64,000 nucleotides of DNA from Rhizobium sp. Pop5 (GCF_024721175.1 NZ_CP099399.1:744001-808000); one strand, 5' to 3'; positions 8,188 to 17,554 are shown, numbered from the stretch's first letter. The notes: a model not told the origin generated them from the sequence alone. Program-made: numbers and translations.

Positions 8188-9693
8188 TCAAGTCGCCGCA
8201 AACGGCACGGCGACGAAAGTCTTGTTGCCGTTGCGTTCGATCAGCAACAGCACCGATTTGCGGCCGGCCTTGCCGGCATCGGCAATAGCGGTCTTGACGT
8301 CGCGGGTGTTGTGGACCGGCTTATCGTTCACCGAGACGATGACGTCGCCGGACTGAATGCCGGCGGCAGCGGCCGACTTCTCCGGGTTGACGCTGGCGAC
8401 CACCGCGCCGCTGGCGCTGTGCGGCAGGTCGAGCTGCTGGCGAACGTCGGGCGTCAGATCGGCAAGGCCGATACCAAGGCTCGGCTGGCCGCTGCTCTGG
8501 CCCTGGCTGTCGGAGCTTTCGGCCGCTGCCTGTTTCTGGCTGTTCTCATTGCCGCCGACGGTGACGTCGAGATCCATCGTCTTGCCGTCGCGCCAGACGC
8601 TGAGAGTTTCCTTGGCGCCCGGCGAAAGGTCGGCCACCAGGCGCGACAGGTCTTTCGGTGTCTTGACCGTTTGGCTGCCGACGGCGGTGACGATATCGCC
8701 CGGCTTCAGGCCGGCATGCGCTGCCGCTGTATCGGCGGTGACGGCGGCAACCAGCGCGCCGCCTGTTTTGGCGAGGCCGACGGCATCGGCGACGTCCTTT
8801 GTCACTGGCTGGATCTGCACACCGAGATAGCCGTGATCGATCGAGCCGTCCTTCTGCAGCTTGGCGACAATCGACTTGGCCTCGTCGGAGGGAATGGCGA
8901 AGCCAACGCCGACGCTTCCGCCGTTCGGTGAATAGATGGCGGTGTTGATGCCGACGACATTGCCCTCGCGGTCGACCAGTGGTCCGCCCGAGTTGCCATG
9001 GTTGATCGGCGCGTCGATCTGGATGAAATCGTCATAGGGGCCACTGTGAAGGTCGCGGCCGCGGGCCGAGACGATGCCTGCCGTCACCGTGGTGCCGATG
9101 CCGAAGGGATTGCCGATCGCAAGAATCTGGTCGCCGAGCTTCAGCTTGTCGGAATCGCCCCAGGCAATGGTTTGAAGCGGCCGCGGCGCCGCGATCTTCA
9201 ACACGGCGACATCGGATTTCGGGTCGGCGCCGATGAGCTTGGCCGGAAGCTCGGTGCCGTCGTCGAGCGTCACTTTGATGTCGACGGCATTGTCGATGAC
9301 ATGGTTGTTGGTGACGATCACGCCATCGGGGCTGATGATGAAGCCGGAGCCGAGCGCCATCGCGTGCTGTGAGCCTCGCTGTTGCGGCGCCGGGTGCGGC
9401 AGCGGGATGCCCTGACCTTCGAAGAATTGACGGAACTGCTCGTCCATCGGGGATTCCTGCTGGTCGATACTGACGTCGGTTGCCTTCACGGTCGTGGTGA
9501 TGGTCACGACTGCGGGCTTGTCGGCGTCGACGATCGAAGCGAAGGAGCCGCTGGAGGCCAGAATGCCGCCCGTATTGGCGGATGCCGCAAAGGCGTCAGA
9601 CAAGTTGACGGTAAAGGGCAGACATGCCGCGCCGGCGATGATGGCCGCCCCGACAAGGGCTGCGGCGCGATGGTTACGGAGAATATGTGACAT
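8188..9693 (-). CDS. DegP/HtrA-type periplasmic serine protease
   Basis: A 501-aa Do-family protease that degrades or refolds damaged envelope proteins. I chose the ATG at 9693 (MSHILRNHRA), preceded by AAGGGA; it yields a signal peptide to about residue 36 (AFA-AS). The catalytic triad is H131 (in TNNHVID), D161 (in KSDVAVLK) and S235 (in GNSGGPL). Two PDZ domains follow at about 270-365 and 395-490. Length and domain order match periplasmic DegP paralogues of rhizobia. No two-component regulator such as CpxRA or a sigma-E gene is adjacent. It ends at a hairpin terminator. Confidence 0.92.
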   Translation of the reverse strand: MSHILRNHRAAALVGAAIIAGAACLPFTVNLSDAFAASANTGGILASSGSFASIVDADKPAVVTITTTVKATDVSIDQQESPMDEQFRQFFEGQGIPLPHPAPQQRGSQHAMALGSGFIISPDGVIVTNNHVIDNAVDIKVTLDDGTELPAKLIGADPKSDVAVLKIAAPRPLQTIAWGDSDKLKLGDQILAIGNPFGIGTTVTAGIVSARGRDLHSGPYDDFIQIDAPINHGNSGGPLVDREGNVVGINTAIYSPNGGSVGVGFAIPSDEAKSIVAKLQKDGSIDHGYLGVQIQPVTKDVADAVGLAKTGGALVAAVTADTAAAHAGLKPGDIVTAVGSQTVKTPKDLSRLVADLSPGAKETLSVWRDGKTMDLDVTVGGNENSQKQAAAESSDSQGQSSGQPSLGIGLADLTPDVRQQLDLPHSASGAVVASVNPEKSAAAAGIQSGDVIVSVNDKPVHNTRDVKTAIADAGKAGRKSVLLLIERNGNKTFVAVPFAAT

Positions 9694-10245
9694 GGTGATG
9701 GTCCCTTGCGAGAGCGTTGGCTTTTGATGGCGTCGTGGCTCCATGTCATGGGCCTGGCGTCGGATGGCGTATATCGGCGCCTATTCCTCTGTTCAGAATG
9801 CAGTGTCGTCGAAGTGCTATGGCGACGGGAGGAAATAGAAGAATTCGCGCTGAGAATTCATATGATCTCGTCCAGCGGATTTACAAATTAAATATTGATC
9901 ATGTTTATATTGCTGATTTGTAAGACATTACTAGAATTTAATCTTTATTTGCGATGATTTTGCCTTATTCCAGCGCTGGGGAAATCTCAGACGCGGTTCC
10001 GGCTCGCATCGTATTCCCCTGACGATTTCATCCGGAAATAAACGGACCTCATCCCGCCGACGGTGATCCGACGCCCGCAGGCGCTCGTAATTTGCCGGCA
10101 GACGACCTCGCTGCCCTTTCTTGAAAGTTGCGTTTAGAGATCTTGTTGCGAAATATAAAATGTTAGTAGACTCTAAATTATTTATTCTTCAGAAAGTGAA
10201 AACCGCGAATCGAGGACGGGCGAGTCTCGCGGCGGCATACGAGGG
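9694..10245. other. AT-rich divergent intergenic region
   Basis: 552 bp without a convincing gene, between degP (leftward) and the LacI gene (rightward). The part at 9880-9960 is markedly AT-rich, as is 10140-10200 just before the LacI gene. It presumably holds both promoters; I could not define the -35/-10 boxes or an operator with confidence. Confidence 0.5.
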
Positions 10246-11286
10246 ATGATGAGGAAGTCAGTAGAGCCGGGCCGTGTGGCCAGGCGCGGGGCGCATGTGA
10301 AGCTGAGCGATGTGGCGAAGAAGGTGGGCGTCAGCTCCATCACCATTTCCCGCGCGCTTCGCAATCCTGAAATCGTTTCGGAGGATCTGCGCGAGATCAT
10401 CCTGCGTACGGTTGAGGAGATGGGTTATATTCCCAATCTCGCCGCCAGGGCGCTCGCCGGCCGCCACAACGGCATCGTCGGCGTCATCACGCCCGCTTTG
10501 CATCAATATGGCTTCGCCGGCCTGATGCTTGGTATCGAGGATCGCTTCCGCGACACCGAGTTCACCGTGCAATATTCCAGTACGCTGCACCATCCAGAGG
10601 GGGAGGCCGGCCTGCTGAAATCCTTCCTGACGCAGAAGCCCGCCGGCGTCGTCATCGCCGGCGCCGAATCCTATCGTGATCTTCTGCCGCTGATGGGGGG
10701 TGCCTCCTGTCCCATCGCGCATATCACCGATCTCAGCCAGGAGCCGCAAACGCTGGTGGTCGGCCTCGATCATTATGCGGCAGGCGCCGAACCCACCCGC
10801 TTCCTGTTGTCGAAGGGCTATAAGAGGATCGGTTTCATCGGCCGCGGTGCCGATGTCCGCTCGCGCCGCCGCATTGAGGGTTATGAGGCTACGATGCGGG
10901 AAGCCGGACGTTTCGACCAAGATCTCATCATTGGCGGGGATGCGCCAAGCCGCATTGGCCTCGGCAGGGAGCTGTTCTCCCGCCTGTTGGAGAGCGTGCC
11001 GGATGTCGATGCCGTCTTTGCCCAGAGCGATGAATTGGCGCTCGGCGTTCTCATCGAATGCAAGGCGCGCGGCATCCGCGTGCCGGAAGATTTCGGCATC
11101 TGCGGCTTCAACGATCTGGAATTTTCTTCCTTCATCCAGCCGACGCTGACGACCGTGCATATTCCGCGCTATGATATCGGTTATCGGGTCGCCGACATGC
11201 TGCTGCGCGCCATCGGCGACGAGCCGCTCAAGGAAGGCAAGATCGATTGCGGCTTTTCCATCATCCCGCGCGGCTCGACACGTTAA
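10246..11286 (+). CDS. LacI/GalR family transcriptional regulator
   Basis: A 346-aa sugar-responsive repressor. The N-terminal helix-turn-helix at residues 20-45 (KLSDVAKKVGVSSITISRAL) is followed by the hinge helix (PNLAARALAG). The rest is a periplasmic-binding-protein-like ligand domain with typical motifs such as YDAVFAQSDELALG and GICGFNDLEF. The ligand-domain pattern is closest to the GntR-like subgroup, so a sugar acid is a possible ligand, but this is weak. No transport or catabolic gene lies beside it, so its targets may be elsewhere. Confidence 0.85.
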   Translation: MMRKSVEPGRVARRGAHVKLSDVAKKVGVSSITISRALRNPEIVSEDLREIILRTVEEMGYIPNLAARALAGRHNGIVGVITPALHQYGFAGLMLGIEDRFRDTEFTVQYSSTLHHPEGEAGLLKSFLTQKPAGVVIAGAESYRDLLPLMGGASCPIAHITDLSQEPQTLVVGLDHYAAGAEPTRFLLSKGYKRIGFIGRGADVRSRRRIEGYEATMREAGRFDQDLIIGGDAPSRIGLGRELFSRLLESVPDVDAVFAQSDELALGVLIECKARGIRVPEDFGICGFNDLEFSSFIQPTLTTVHIPRYDIGYRVADMLLRAIGDEPLKEGKIDCGFSIIPRGSTR

Positions 11287-11472
11287 GGTCGGCTCGACTT
11301 CGTCCCGGCCACAGATGCCGCACTGGAAATGGGCACCATTGTACGGAAATACCGGGTTTATCGGCGGGAAGACGCCATCCATCGGCGGAACTTGCTGTCC
11401 AGGCAATATATCGAGAGGTAGGCGAGGAATTTTACTGACAGCAGGCTGTTGATCAAACGGTGGAGAAGTTCA

Positions 11473-12318
11473 GTGAAAACCATGAGACTTTTTCTTGGCC
11501 TTGTCGCTGTTCTCGGCGTCACCTTCACTGGAAACCAGGTTGATGCCGACGAAGTGGTTCACTTCGAAAGCGCGCCGGTAAAGCTAAGCCCATTTCGCAT
11601 ACGCAAGGCCAGCGAACAGGGGGAAATTCTCCCTCAACCGCAGGGCGCGCCGTTACTCGGATATTTGACTCGACCCGAAGGTAGTGGTCCGTTCGCGGCG
11701 ATCGTCGTCATGCATGGTTGCGAGGGCATGCGTTTGAGCATCAAAGACCTTTGGCCGAAACGGCTGATGTCATGGGGCTATGTCGTGCTGGTTGTCGATA
11801 GCTTCACCACCCGCAACATCCAGGATACGTGTCAAAGCCAGCTCCCCAATCGCGTCTTCGACGCCTATGGCGCTTTGAATTTCTTATCGAAACAAAGCTT
11901 TGTCGATGCTCAGCGCGTCGCCCTGATGGGCTTTTCAGTGGGCGGCACCGCGACGCTGGAGGGAACAAAAGTCGAAGGCAACGAACAGCTTATGGACCAC
12001 AAATTCAAGGCAGCGGTTGCCTATTATCCGGCCTGTGCAGGAAATCAGGGCGATGCGACAGTGCCGATCCTGATTTTGAGTGGCGATCGAGACAATTGGA
12101 GCCCGGCTGATCCATGCAAGAAGAGGCTTGCCAATCTTAGTGACAATAGCCCGCCGATCGAGCTCGATATCTACAAGGGTGTTTACCACGATTTTGATGC
12201 CCCGGAGTTCAAGGTGGGACGGCAGGTGTTCGGACATATAGAAAAATACAATCCAGATGCTGCAGAAAAGTCCATCCGCAGCGTTCACACTTTCCTTCGA
12301 AAGTACCTCTCGAACTAA
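11473..12318 (+). CDS. Secreted dienelactone-hydrolase-family alpha/beta hydrolase
   Basis: A 281-aa exported hydrolase. I chose the GTG at 11473 because GGAGAAG lies 4-5 nt upstream; an ATG at 11482 is possible. The N-terminus is a signal peptide ending near V-D-A. The nucleophile elbow is G-F-S-V-G-G, with serine where classical dienelactone hydrolases have cysteine. The acid is probably the Asp in L-S-G-D-R-D and the base the His in V-Y-H-D-F-D. Several cysteines (HGCEGM, DTCQ, PACAG, DPCKK) suggest disulfides, consistent with a periplasmic location. Substrate unknown. Base composition is lower in GC than the flanks. Confidence 0.75.
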   Translation: MKTMRLFLGLVAVLGVTFTGNQVDADEVVHFESAPVKLSPFRIRKASEQGEILPQPQGAPLLGYLTRPEGSGPFAAIVVMHGCEGMRLSIKDLWPKRLMSWGYVVLVVDSFTTRNIQDTCQSQLPNRVFDAYGALNFLSKQSFVDAQRVALMGFSVGGTATLEGTKVEGNEQLMDHKFKAAVAYYPACAGNQGDATVPILILSGDRDNWSPADPCKKRLANLSDNSPPIELDIYKGVYHDFDAPEFKVGRQVFGHIEKYNPDAAEKSIRSVHTFLRKYLSN

Positions 12319-12594
12319 TGTATGCGCGACGAGGCCAAAGCCGAAACCTCGAAGGACGGGCGTTGAGCACCCACCGTGGTACCCGTTACCGGAGTGTATA
12401 CATCGTTTTATCAATAGGTTACGGGTTGCCTGGGCGCCGGACTATAATGCGAAGTCATTAGGTTACTTGAAATGTGTCCAGACCTATTTAACTCGGCTCA
12501 GACAGCCCGGCTTAACACGTTTTGGCGATATTGACTCCGACCTGCATCCTGCCAATCTGCACCAATACGTTGGAACCAAGGGGAGGTTCTTGTC

Positions 12595-13056
12595 TTGGAT
12601 GCAGCATACCCTGGGCGTGAAGCAAGCGTTCACGATATTCTGGAACTGGCATCGCATTACCGAACCGCTGCGATTTTGCTTGGAAAATGCTCGCCTCGGG
12701 GCAAATCGCTATCGCACACTCCGCGCCGGTTTCTGGCTCTCCACTCGATCGAACTCCATCTGAATGCGTTTCTGCTCGCCAAAGGGCATGAATCCAATAA
12801 GATTCGCGGCCTTCATCACGACATTGGCGAGCGATCGCGATGGGCTAGGGATGCCGGCTTAGTCTTCCGAAAGCGAACGGAGGCACACTTGGCGACGCTC
12901 AAAAGGGAATATGTCGTGACAAGATCCGATCCGGCCGCCACGCTGTCGCAGGTAAACCGAGTGATGGCAACGCTCGAACAGTTGTCGCAGAAGGTGAGGA
13001 AGGTCATCGACCCGGATAAGCCGACCAGCAAGAAAACTGCCGATTCAAAGCTATAA
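12595..13056 (+). CDS. HEPN-like domain protein, orphan
   Basis: A 153-aa, largely helical protein. I chose the TTG start at 12595 because AGGGGAGG lies 8 nt upstream. The middle segment (ALHSIELHLNAFLLAKGHES, then H-H-D-I-G) resembles the core helices of HEPN domains, which act as RNases or as partners of minimal nucleotidyltransferases. A clear R-x4-6-H nuclease motif is not visible and no nucleotidyltransferase gene is next to it. The C-terminus is Lys-rich. The gene lies in a patch (about 11.3-13.1 kb) of lower GC and poorer coding signal, suggesting acquisition. The HEPN assignment is tentative. Confidence 0.5.
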   Translation: MDAAYPGREASVHDILELASHYRTAAILLGKCSPRGKSLSHTPRRFLALHSIELHLNAFLLAKGHESNKIRGLHHDIGERSRWARDAGLVFRKRTEAHLATLKREYVVTRSDPAATLSQVNRVMATLEQLSQKVRKVIDPDKPTSKKTADSKL

Positions 13057-13145
13057 GCATCGGCAATTCGTGCGATTAACCCTTGATGGAGCCGGGCGTC
13101 TCCAACTTCATGGTCACCCGTCCACCAGGCGTGCCGGAGGCGGAC

Positions 13146-13175
13146 GAGGGCAGGTCGATCTCACGACCTGCCCTC
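13146..13175. terminator. 12-bp hairpin downstream of cysN
   Basis: A perfect 12-bp stem, GAGGGCAGGTCG pairing with CGACCTGCCCTC, with a 6-nt loop, just beyond the cysN stop. There is no long T run, so it may be a Rho-assisted stop or an mRNA-end stabiliser. Confidence 0.65.
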
Positions 13176-13185
13176 AAATCTCTCA

Positions 13186-14670
13186 TCAAATATCGCTTGC
13201 CGCGCTCGACCAGAGTTCGGCCGCTTCCGATGCCGTCATGCGGCGCACTTCCGCCTCGTGGCGGCGGTTGGCGAACAGTTCGCTTGCCATGATCTGCTCG
13301 GCGAGATCGGCCGGAAGCGACAGGATCACGCGGGCATCGCTGCCGTGCAGACCGCTGACATCGGCACGCTTGCCGGTCACCATCCCGCCGGCGATCGTGT
13401 TGTTCGTCTCCGGATCGATCAGGATGAACGAGCCGGTGGCGCGGTTCTGTTCGTAGGGATCGAAGATCGCGGCTTCGTCGAAGACGAGACGCACCTTCCC
13501 GATGGCATTCATGTAGAGCCGCTGGGCGGAATTCCACGTGCCGGTCTTGAGCTCGAGCTGGCTGACGGGCTCCACCTGAACGCGCTGGCGGCGCGAACCG
13601 CTCTTCAGCCAGTAGCGCTTGCCGGCTTCGATGCCTTCCGGCTGCAGGGCGACGACCTGCGCGTCGAAGGCGATCCCCGTCTGCGGCTGGCTGTCGATCG
13701 AGACGATCATATCGCCGCGCGCCACGTCGACCTGACGGTCGAGCACAAGGGTGATCGCATCGCCAGCGACGGCGGCATTGCGCACCAGGTCGAAGGTAAC
13801 GATTTTCGCGACATTGGCGACCATGCCGGACGGCAGGATCATGACACTGTCGCCTGGTTTGACCGAGCCGCCGGCAACCGTGCCCTGATAGCCGCGGAAG
13901 CTTTCGCCGGGGCGCGAGACGCGCTGGACGGAGAGGCGGAAGCCTGTGGTCTGGCCGGAGCGCACGGTTGCGTGCTCCAGCGTTTCGACCAGCGTCGGGC
14001 CATTGTACCAAGGCATTGCAGCCTGGCCGGAATAGACGACGTTTTCGCCCTTCAGCGCCGACATCGGGATCGCGGTGATCTGCTTGACGCCGAGCGAGAG
14101 CGCAAATTCCTTGAATTCGTGGGTAATCTTGTCGAAGCCGGCACGGTCGTAATTCGTCAGGTCGATCTTGTTGACGGCGAGCACGAACTGCTTGATGCCG
14201 AGGAGCGAAGCGATCGTCGCATGACGGCGTGTCTGCTCGAGGATGCCGGCGCGGGCATCGACCAGCAATACGGCGAGATCGGCGGTCGAAGCGCCGGTTG
14301 CCATGTTGCGGGTGTACTGCTCATGGCCGGGTGTGTCGGCGACGATGAAGGAGCGCTTGTCGGTCGAGAAATAGCGATAGGCGACATCGATGGTGATGCC
14401 CTGTTCGCGCTCGGCCTGCAGGCCATCGAGTAGCAGCGCGAAATCGGGCAGGCCGAGATCGTTCTGCTTGCCGGTGGAATCGCGGCGAAGCGTTGCCGCC
14501 TGATCTTCCTTGACTGCCTTGGTATCCCAAAGCAGGCGGCCGATGAGGGTGGACTTGCCGTCATCGACGCTGCCGCAGGTGATGAGGCGCAACGGGCGCG
14601 AGTCGCGCTGGGCCTTGAGCGGCTCGGCGGCGGGCACGGCGACGACGTTTGCGGGAATTGCTGCGGTCAT
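13186..14670 (-). CDS. cysN: Sulfate adenylyltransferase subunit 1 (GTPase)
   Basis: The 494-aa GTPase subunit of ATP sulfurylase; with CysD it makes adenosine 5'-phosphosulfate from sulfate and ATP. The P-loop GSVDDGKST is at residues 33-41, followed by D-T-P-G-H-E and N-K-I-D, all typical of EF-Tu-like GTPases, then beta-barrel domains. It stops without a C-terminal APS kinase (CysC) domain, unlike the nodQ/CysNC fusions of some rhizobia. The start at 14670 (MTAAIPANVV) follows the cysD stop by one base, implying translational coupling. It is the last gene of cysHDN. Confidence 0.95.
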   Translation of the reverse strand: MTAAIPANVVAVPAAEPLKAQRDSRPLRLITCGSVDDGKSTLIGRLLWDTKAVKEDQAATLRRDSTGKQNDLGLPDFALLLDGLQAEREQGITIDVAYRYFSTDKRSFIVADTPGHEQYTRNMATGASTADLAVLLVDARAGILEQTRRHATIASLLGIKQFVLAVNKIDLTNYDRAGFDKITHEFKEFALSLGVKQITAIPMSALKGENVVYSGQAAMPWYNGPTLVETLEHATVRSGQTTGFRLSVQRVSRPGESFRGYQGTVAGGSVKPGDSVMILPSGMVANVAKIVTFDLVRNAAVAGDAITLVLDRQVDVARGDMIVSIDSQPQTGIAFDAQVVALQPEGIEAGKRYWLKSGSRRQRVQVEPVSQLELKTGTWNSAQRLYMNAIGKVRLVFDEAAIFDPYEQNRATGSFILIDPETNNTIAGGMVTGKRADVSGLHGSDARVILSLPADLAEQIMASELFANRRHEAEVRRMTASEAAELWSSAASDI

Positions 14671-14671
14671 C

Positions 14672-15625
14672 TCAGAAATATCCTTCACGCTTCTTCTTTT
14701 CCATGGAGCCGGACTGGTCGCGGTCGATGGCGCGGCCCTGGCGCTCGGAAACCGTGGCGATTTCCAGCTCCGCGATGATCTCTTCAAGGGTAGTGGCGGT
14801 TGAGCGGATCGCGCCCGTCAGCGGGAAACAGCCGAGCGTGCGGAAGCGGATGAAATCTTCCTGCTTTGCTTCGCCGGGCAGCAGCTCGAGGCGCGGATCG
14901 GAGGCCGCGATCATCATGCCGTCGCGCTCGACATAGGGGCGCTTGGCCGCGAAATAGAGCGGCACGATCGGGATCTCTTCGGCCTGGATGTAGCGCCAGA
15001 TATCGACTTCGGTCCAGTTCGACAGCGGGAAGACGCGCACGCTTTCGCCCTTGCGGATCTGGCCGTTATAGACGTTCCAGAGCTCGGGGCGCTGGTTGCG
15101 CGGATCCCAGCGATGGTCGGGCGTGCGGAAAGAATAGATGCGTTCCTTGGCGCGGGAGGCTTCCTCGTCGCGCCGCGCGCCGCCGAAGGCTGCGTCGTAC
15201 TGGCCGGCATCGAGCGCATTGCGCAGCGCTTCGGTCTTCATGATGTCGGTGTAGCGGGCGGAGCCATAGGTGAACGGCGTGATGTTTTCGGCCGCACCGC
15301 GCGGATTGATGTGCTCGATCAGGTCGAGATCGTACTTCTTCACGATCTCGTCGCGGAAGGTGATCATTTCCGCGAATTTCCAGCCCGTGTTGACGTGCAG
15401 CAGCGGGAAGGGCACGCGGCCGGGATAGAAGGCCTTGCGGGCGAGATGCAGCAGCACGGAGGAATCCTTGCCGATCGAGTAGAGCATCACGGGACGCTCG
15501 AATTCGGCGGCAACTTCGCGGAAGATGTGGATCGCTTCGTTTTCCAGCGCTTTCAGATGCGGGTCGAGTGGCGGCTTGGCGCTCTGCGGATTGGTCAGTT
15601 CCGTATCCTGACGGGTATCGGGCAT
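14672..15625 (-). CDS. cysD: Sulfate adenylyltransferase subunit 2
   Basis: The 317-aa catalytic subunit of ATP sulfurylase, a PP-loop pyrophosphatase-fold enzyme. The S-I-G-K-D-S-S motif near residue 50 binds ATP, and the [14 protein letters not shown] segment and the C-terminal ...KKKREGYF are diagnostic of CysD. It sits between cysH (17-bp gap) and cysN (1-bp gap), transcribed leftward, and pairs with CysN as a heterodimer. Confidence 0.96.
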   Translation of the reverse strand: MPDTRQDTELTNPQSAKPPLDPHLKALENEAIHIFREVAAEFERPVMLYSIGKDSSVLLHLARKAFYPGRVPFPLLHVNTGWKFAEMITFRDEIVKKYDLDLIEHINPRGAAENITPFTYGSARYTDIMKTEALRNALDAGQYDAAFGGARRDEEASRAKERIYSFRTPDHRWDPRNQRPELWNVYNGQIRKGESVRVFPLSNWTEVDIWRYIQAEEIPIVPLYFAAKRPYVERDGMMIAASDPRLELLPGEAKQEDFIRFRTLGCFPLTGAIRSTATTLEEIIAELEIATVSERQGRAIDRDQSGSMEKKKREGYF

Positions 15626-15642
15626 TTAAAACTCCAGACTTC

Positions 15643-16386
15643 TTATTGCTGCACGGCGATCGCGGCCGCCTCTTCGGCGACATGCAGACCGCATTCGCGC
15701 TTCTCGTCCTGCTCCCACCACCAGCGGCCGGCGCGTTCCGGCTCACCCGGCTTGATGGCGCGGGTGCACGGCTCACAGCCGATCGACGGATAGCCGCGGG
15801 CATGCAGCGGATTGACCGGCACGCCGTTGTCGCTGACGAAAGCCTTGATCCTGTCGATGTCCCAGTCGGCGAGCGGATTGACCTTCAGCAGGTGGCGTTC
15901 GGCATCATACTCGGCAAAGGGCGTTTCGGCGCGGTTGACCGATTGTCCGCGGCGCAGGCCGGTAATCCAGATCGCGGCTCCCTCGAGTGCGCGCGCAAGC
16001 GGCTTCAGCTTGCGGACGCCGCAACAGGCATGCCGGGCCTCGACGCTCTCGTAGAAACCGTTGAGGCCGTACTTTGCCGCATAGGCATCGATATCGGCCT
16101 GCTCGGGCTCGTAGCGATGGATATGAACGCCGTACTGGCTCTCGGTCTCGTCGATCAGGGAAAGCGTTTCGGGAAACAGCCGGCCGGTCTGCAATGTCGC
16201 GATATCGATCGGCAGGCGGTGCGTGCCGATTTCGGCCGATATGACCTGGTCTTCGATGCCGAGAGAGGTGGTGAACACCACGCGGCCGCCGAGGCCTGAG
16301 ACCAGCGACAGACGTCCGGCGAGGTCGAGGCCTGCCAGCCTGTCGTTCAGCGCCTCGGCTTCTGCAATAGGATTGGTAACAGTCAT
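15643..16386 (-). CDS. cysH: Phosphoadenylyl/adenylyl-sulfate reductase, APS type
   Basis: A 247-aa thiol-dependent reductase that makes sulfite from activated sulfate. The start is the ATG at 16386 (MTVTNPIAEA). It carries C121-C122 and C204-x2-C207, the four ligands of a [4Fe-4S] cluster, which marks the adenylylsulfate (APS) rather than PAPS type, and the catalytic cysteine C232 in ECGLH. The APS type fits with CysN lacking a CysC kinase domain: APS can be reduced directly. First gene of cysHDN, divergent from an Rrf2 regulator. Confidence 0.94.
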   Translation of the reverse strand: MTVTNPIAEAEALNDRLAGLDLAGRLSLVSGLGGRVVFTTSLGIEDQVISAEIGTHRLPIDIATLQTGRLFPETLSLIDETESQYGVHIHRYEPEQADIDAYAAKYGLNGFYESVEARHACCGVRKLKPLARALEGAAIWITGLRRGQSVNRAETPFAEYDAERHLLKVNPLADWDIDRIKAFVSDNGVPVNPLHARGYPSIGCEPCTRAIKPGEPERAGRWWWEQDEKRECGLHVAEEAAAIAVQQ

Positions 16387-16806
16387 GAGAATCCTGTCCG
16401 TTGTTAGCCGGAGTATCGCAGTTCGATCTTGGATCGGACAGAAAAAGGGATTTCGAAAGCTGCGGGCGGAGGAGCAAATATCTCTCCGAAGCTGCCGCAA
16501 TGCAGAAAAGCAGCCGCATGCGGATCAAAATCCACATTGGCAGCTTGAATGTCTATAGAAATAGTAGAGTTACACGCAGCCTGTCAATCGGAAATCTGAA
16601 TTGATGCCGAAAAGAGTGCAGAAGGGGGCGTTTTGGCATAGATTATCGAGGGTTGGCCAAGAGCGAAAAATAAGGCCAAAACGCTTGTCTCCCAAGGCTT
16701 TCTCCGGCGCGTTCAAATTCCGTTCATGCTGGCTGTGCAATAGAGACGAAAGTACTGTTGAAGCAGCGCGGAAATTCGCGCTGTCTGTGTGTATCGATGG
16801 TCTGAG
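16387..16806. promoter_or_regulatory. Divergent cysH / rrf2 control region
   Basis: 420 bp without a gene between cysH and the Rrf2 gene. A small palindrome CTATagaaATAG at 16553-16564, followed by TAGAGT, is the best operator candidate; AT-rich pairs of this kind are common for Rrf2 proteins. Assignment to Rrf2 is inference. Confidence 0.45.
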
Positions 16807-17253
16807 ATGATTACGCAAAAGGCGAAATATGCGCTGCGGGCGCTCACGGTCTTGGCTGATGCCGATGCCGACGAACCGGTGATGATTTCCGATATCGCGG
16901 CGCAGCAGAAGATCCCGAAGAAGTTCCTCGAACAGATCCTGCTCGACCTGAAACATCACGGCATCGTCGTCAGCCGTCGCGGCAAGCAGGGCGGTTATCT
17001 CTTGCTGAAACCGGCTCACGCCATCACCTTCGGCGAGATCCTGCGCATCATCGACGGCCCGATCGCCCCGCTTCCCTGTCTTTCGATCACTGCTTACCGG
17101 AAGTGCGACGATTGCGATGGCGAGCAGAGCTGCCAGATCCGCCACGTCTTCGCCAAGGTGGCCGACGCGACCCGCAAGGTGCTGTTTTCGACGACCATCG
17201 CCGATGCCGCACAACCGGTCCGCGGCGCCGAAGTCACCCGGTTGCTGGCCTGA
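16807..17253 (+). CDS. Rrf2 family transcriptional regulator, cysteine-containing
   Basis: A 148-aa winged-helix regulator. The start is the ATG at 16807 (MITQKAKYAL), the canonical Rrf2 opening. The HTH covers about residues 25-65 (S-D-I-A-A-Q-Q-K-I-P-K-K-F-L-E-Q). C91, C100, C103 and C109 could ligate an Fe-S cluster as in IscR or RirA. Being divergent from cysHDN, it is likely the local regulator of sulfate assimilation, comparable in logic to CymR of Gram-positive bacteria. It is neither RirA nor IscR by context, since no suf/isc or iron genes are near. It is followed by a ParE-like remnant. Confidence 0.85.
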   Translation: MITQKAKYALRALTVLADADADEPVMISDIAAQQKIPKKFLEQILLDLKHHGIVVSRRGKQGGYLLLKPAHAITFGEILRIIDGPIAPLPCLSITAYRKCDDCDGEQSCQIRHVFAKVADATRKVLFSTTIADAAQPVRGAEVTRLLA

Positions 17254-17280
17254 TCCGGGCCGGATTTCTTTGATCGTTCC

Positions 17281-17554
17281 CGGTTTTTCCAGACCTTCTA
17301 TGAGGATCTGGGGCTCGCAGATTTTCTGATCGAACGCGATCCGGATTTGGCGGAACGTGCCATCAGCGCCATTCAGAAAGCGCTGATGATACTCACGGAT
17401 TTCCCGCTTATGGCGAGACGCGCATCTGCGGATGATCCTTTACTGCGCGAACTCGTCGTCCCCTTCGGCTCGGCTGGATATTTTCCAGGTGATGAACGAA
17501 TCGACCGTCATCGTCCTCGCCATCCGTCACCAGCGCGAAGAAGATTACCACTGA
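17281..17554 (+). pseudogene. ParE/RelE-family toxin remnant, frameshifted
   Basis: Two reading frames together encode a ParE-like toxin. Frame one carries ...FLIERDPDLAERAISAIQKA and runs to RELVVPFGSAGY near 17481. The expected continuation appears in the next frame from 17480 (I-F-Q-V-M-N-E-S-T-V-I-V-L-A-I-R-H-Q-R-E-E-D-Y-H, stop at 17552-17554). The family motif P-F-G-x-x-G-Y-...-V-x-x-L-x-V-R-H-Q-R is therefore split by a small deletion. No start codon or antitoxin gene precedes it. This is a decayed toxin between rrf2 and betA. Confidence 0.75.

Noticed and set aside
12257..12763. A plus-strand frame overlapping the end of the secreted hydrolase and the HEPN-like gene.
   Set aside because: No ribosome-binding site and no domain-like composition; the neighbouring frames are better supported.
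13186..14670. CysNC fusion (as in nodQ).
   Set aside because: The protein stops at 494 residues and has no APS-kinase domain; the APS-type CysH makes the kinase unnecessary.
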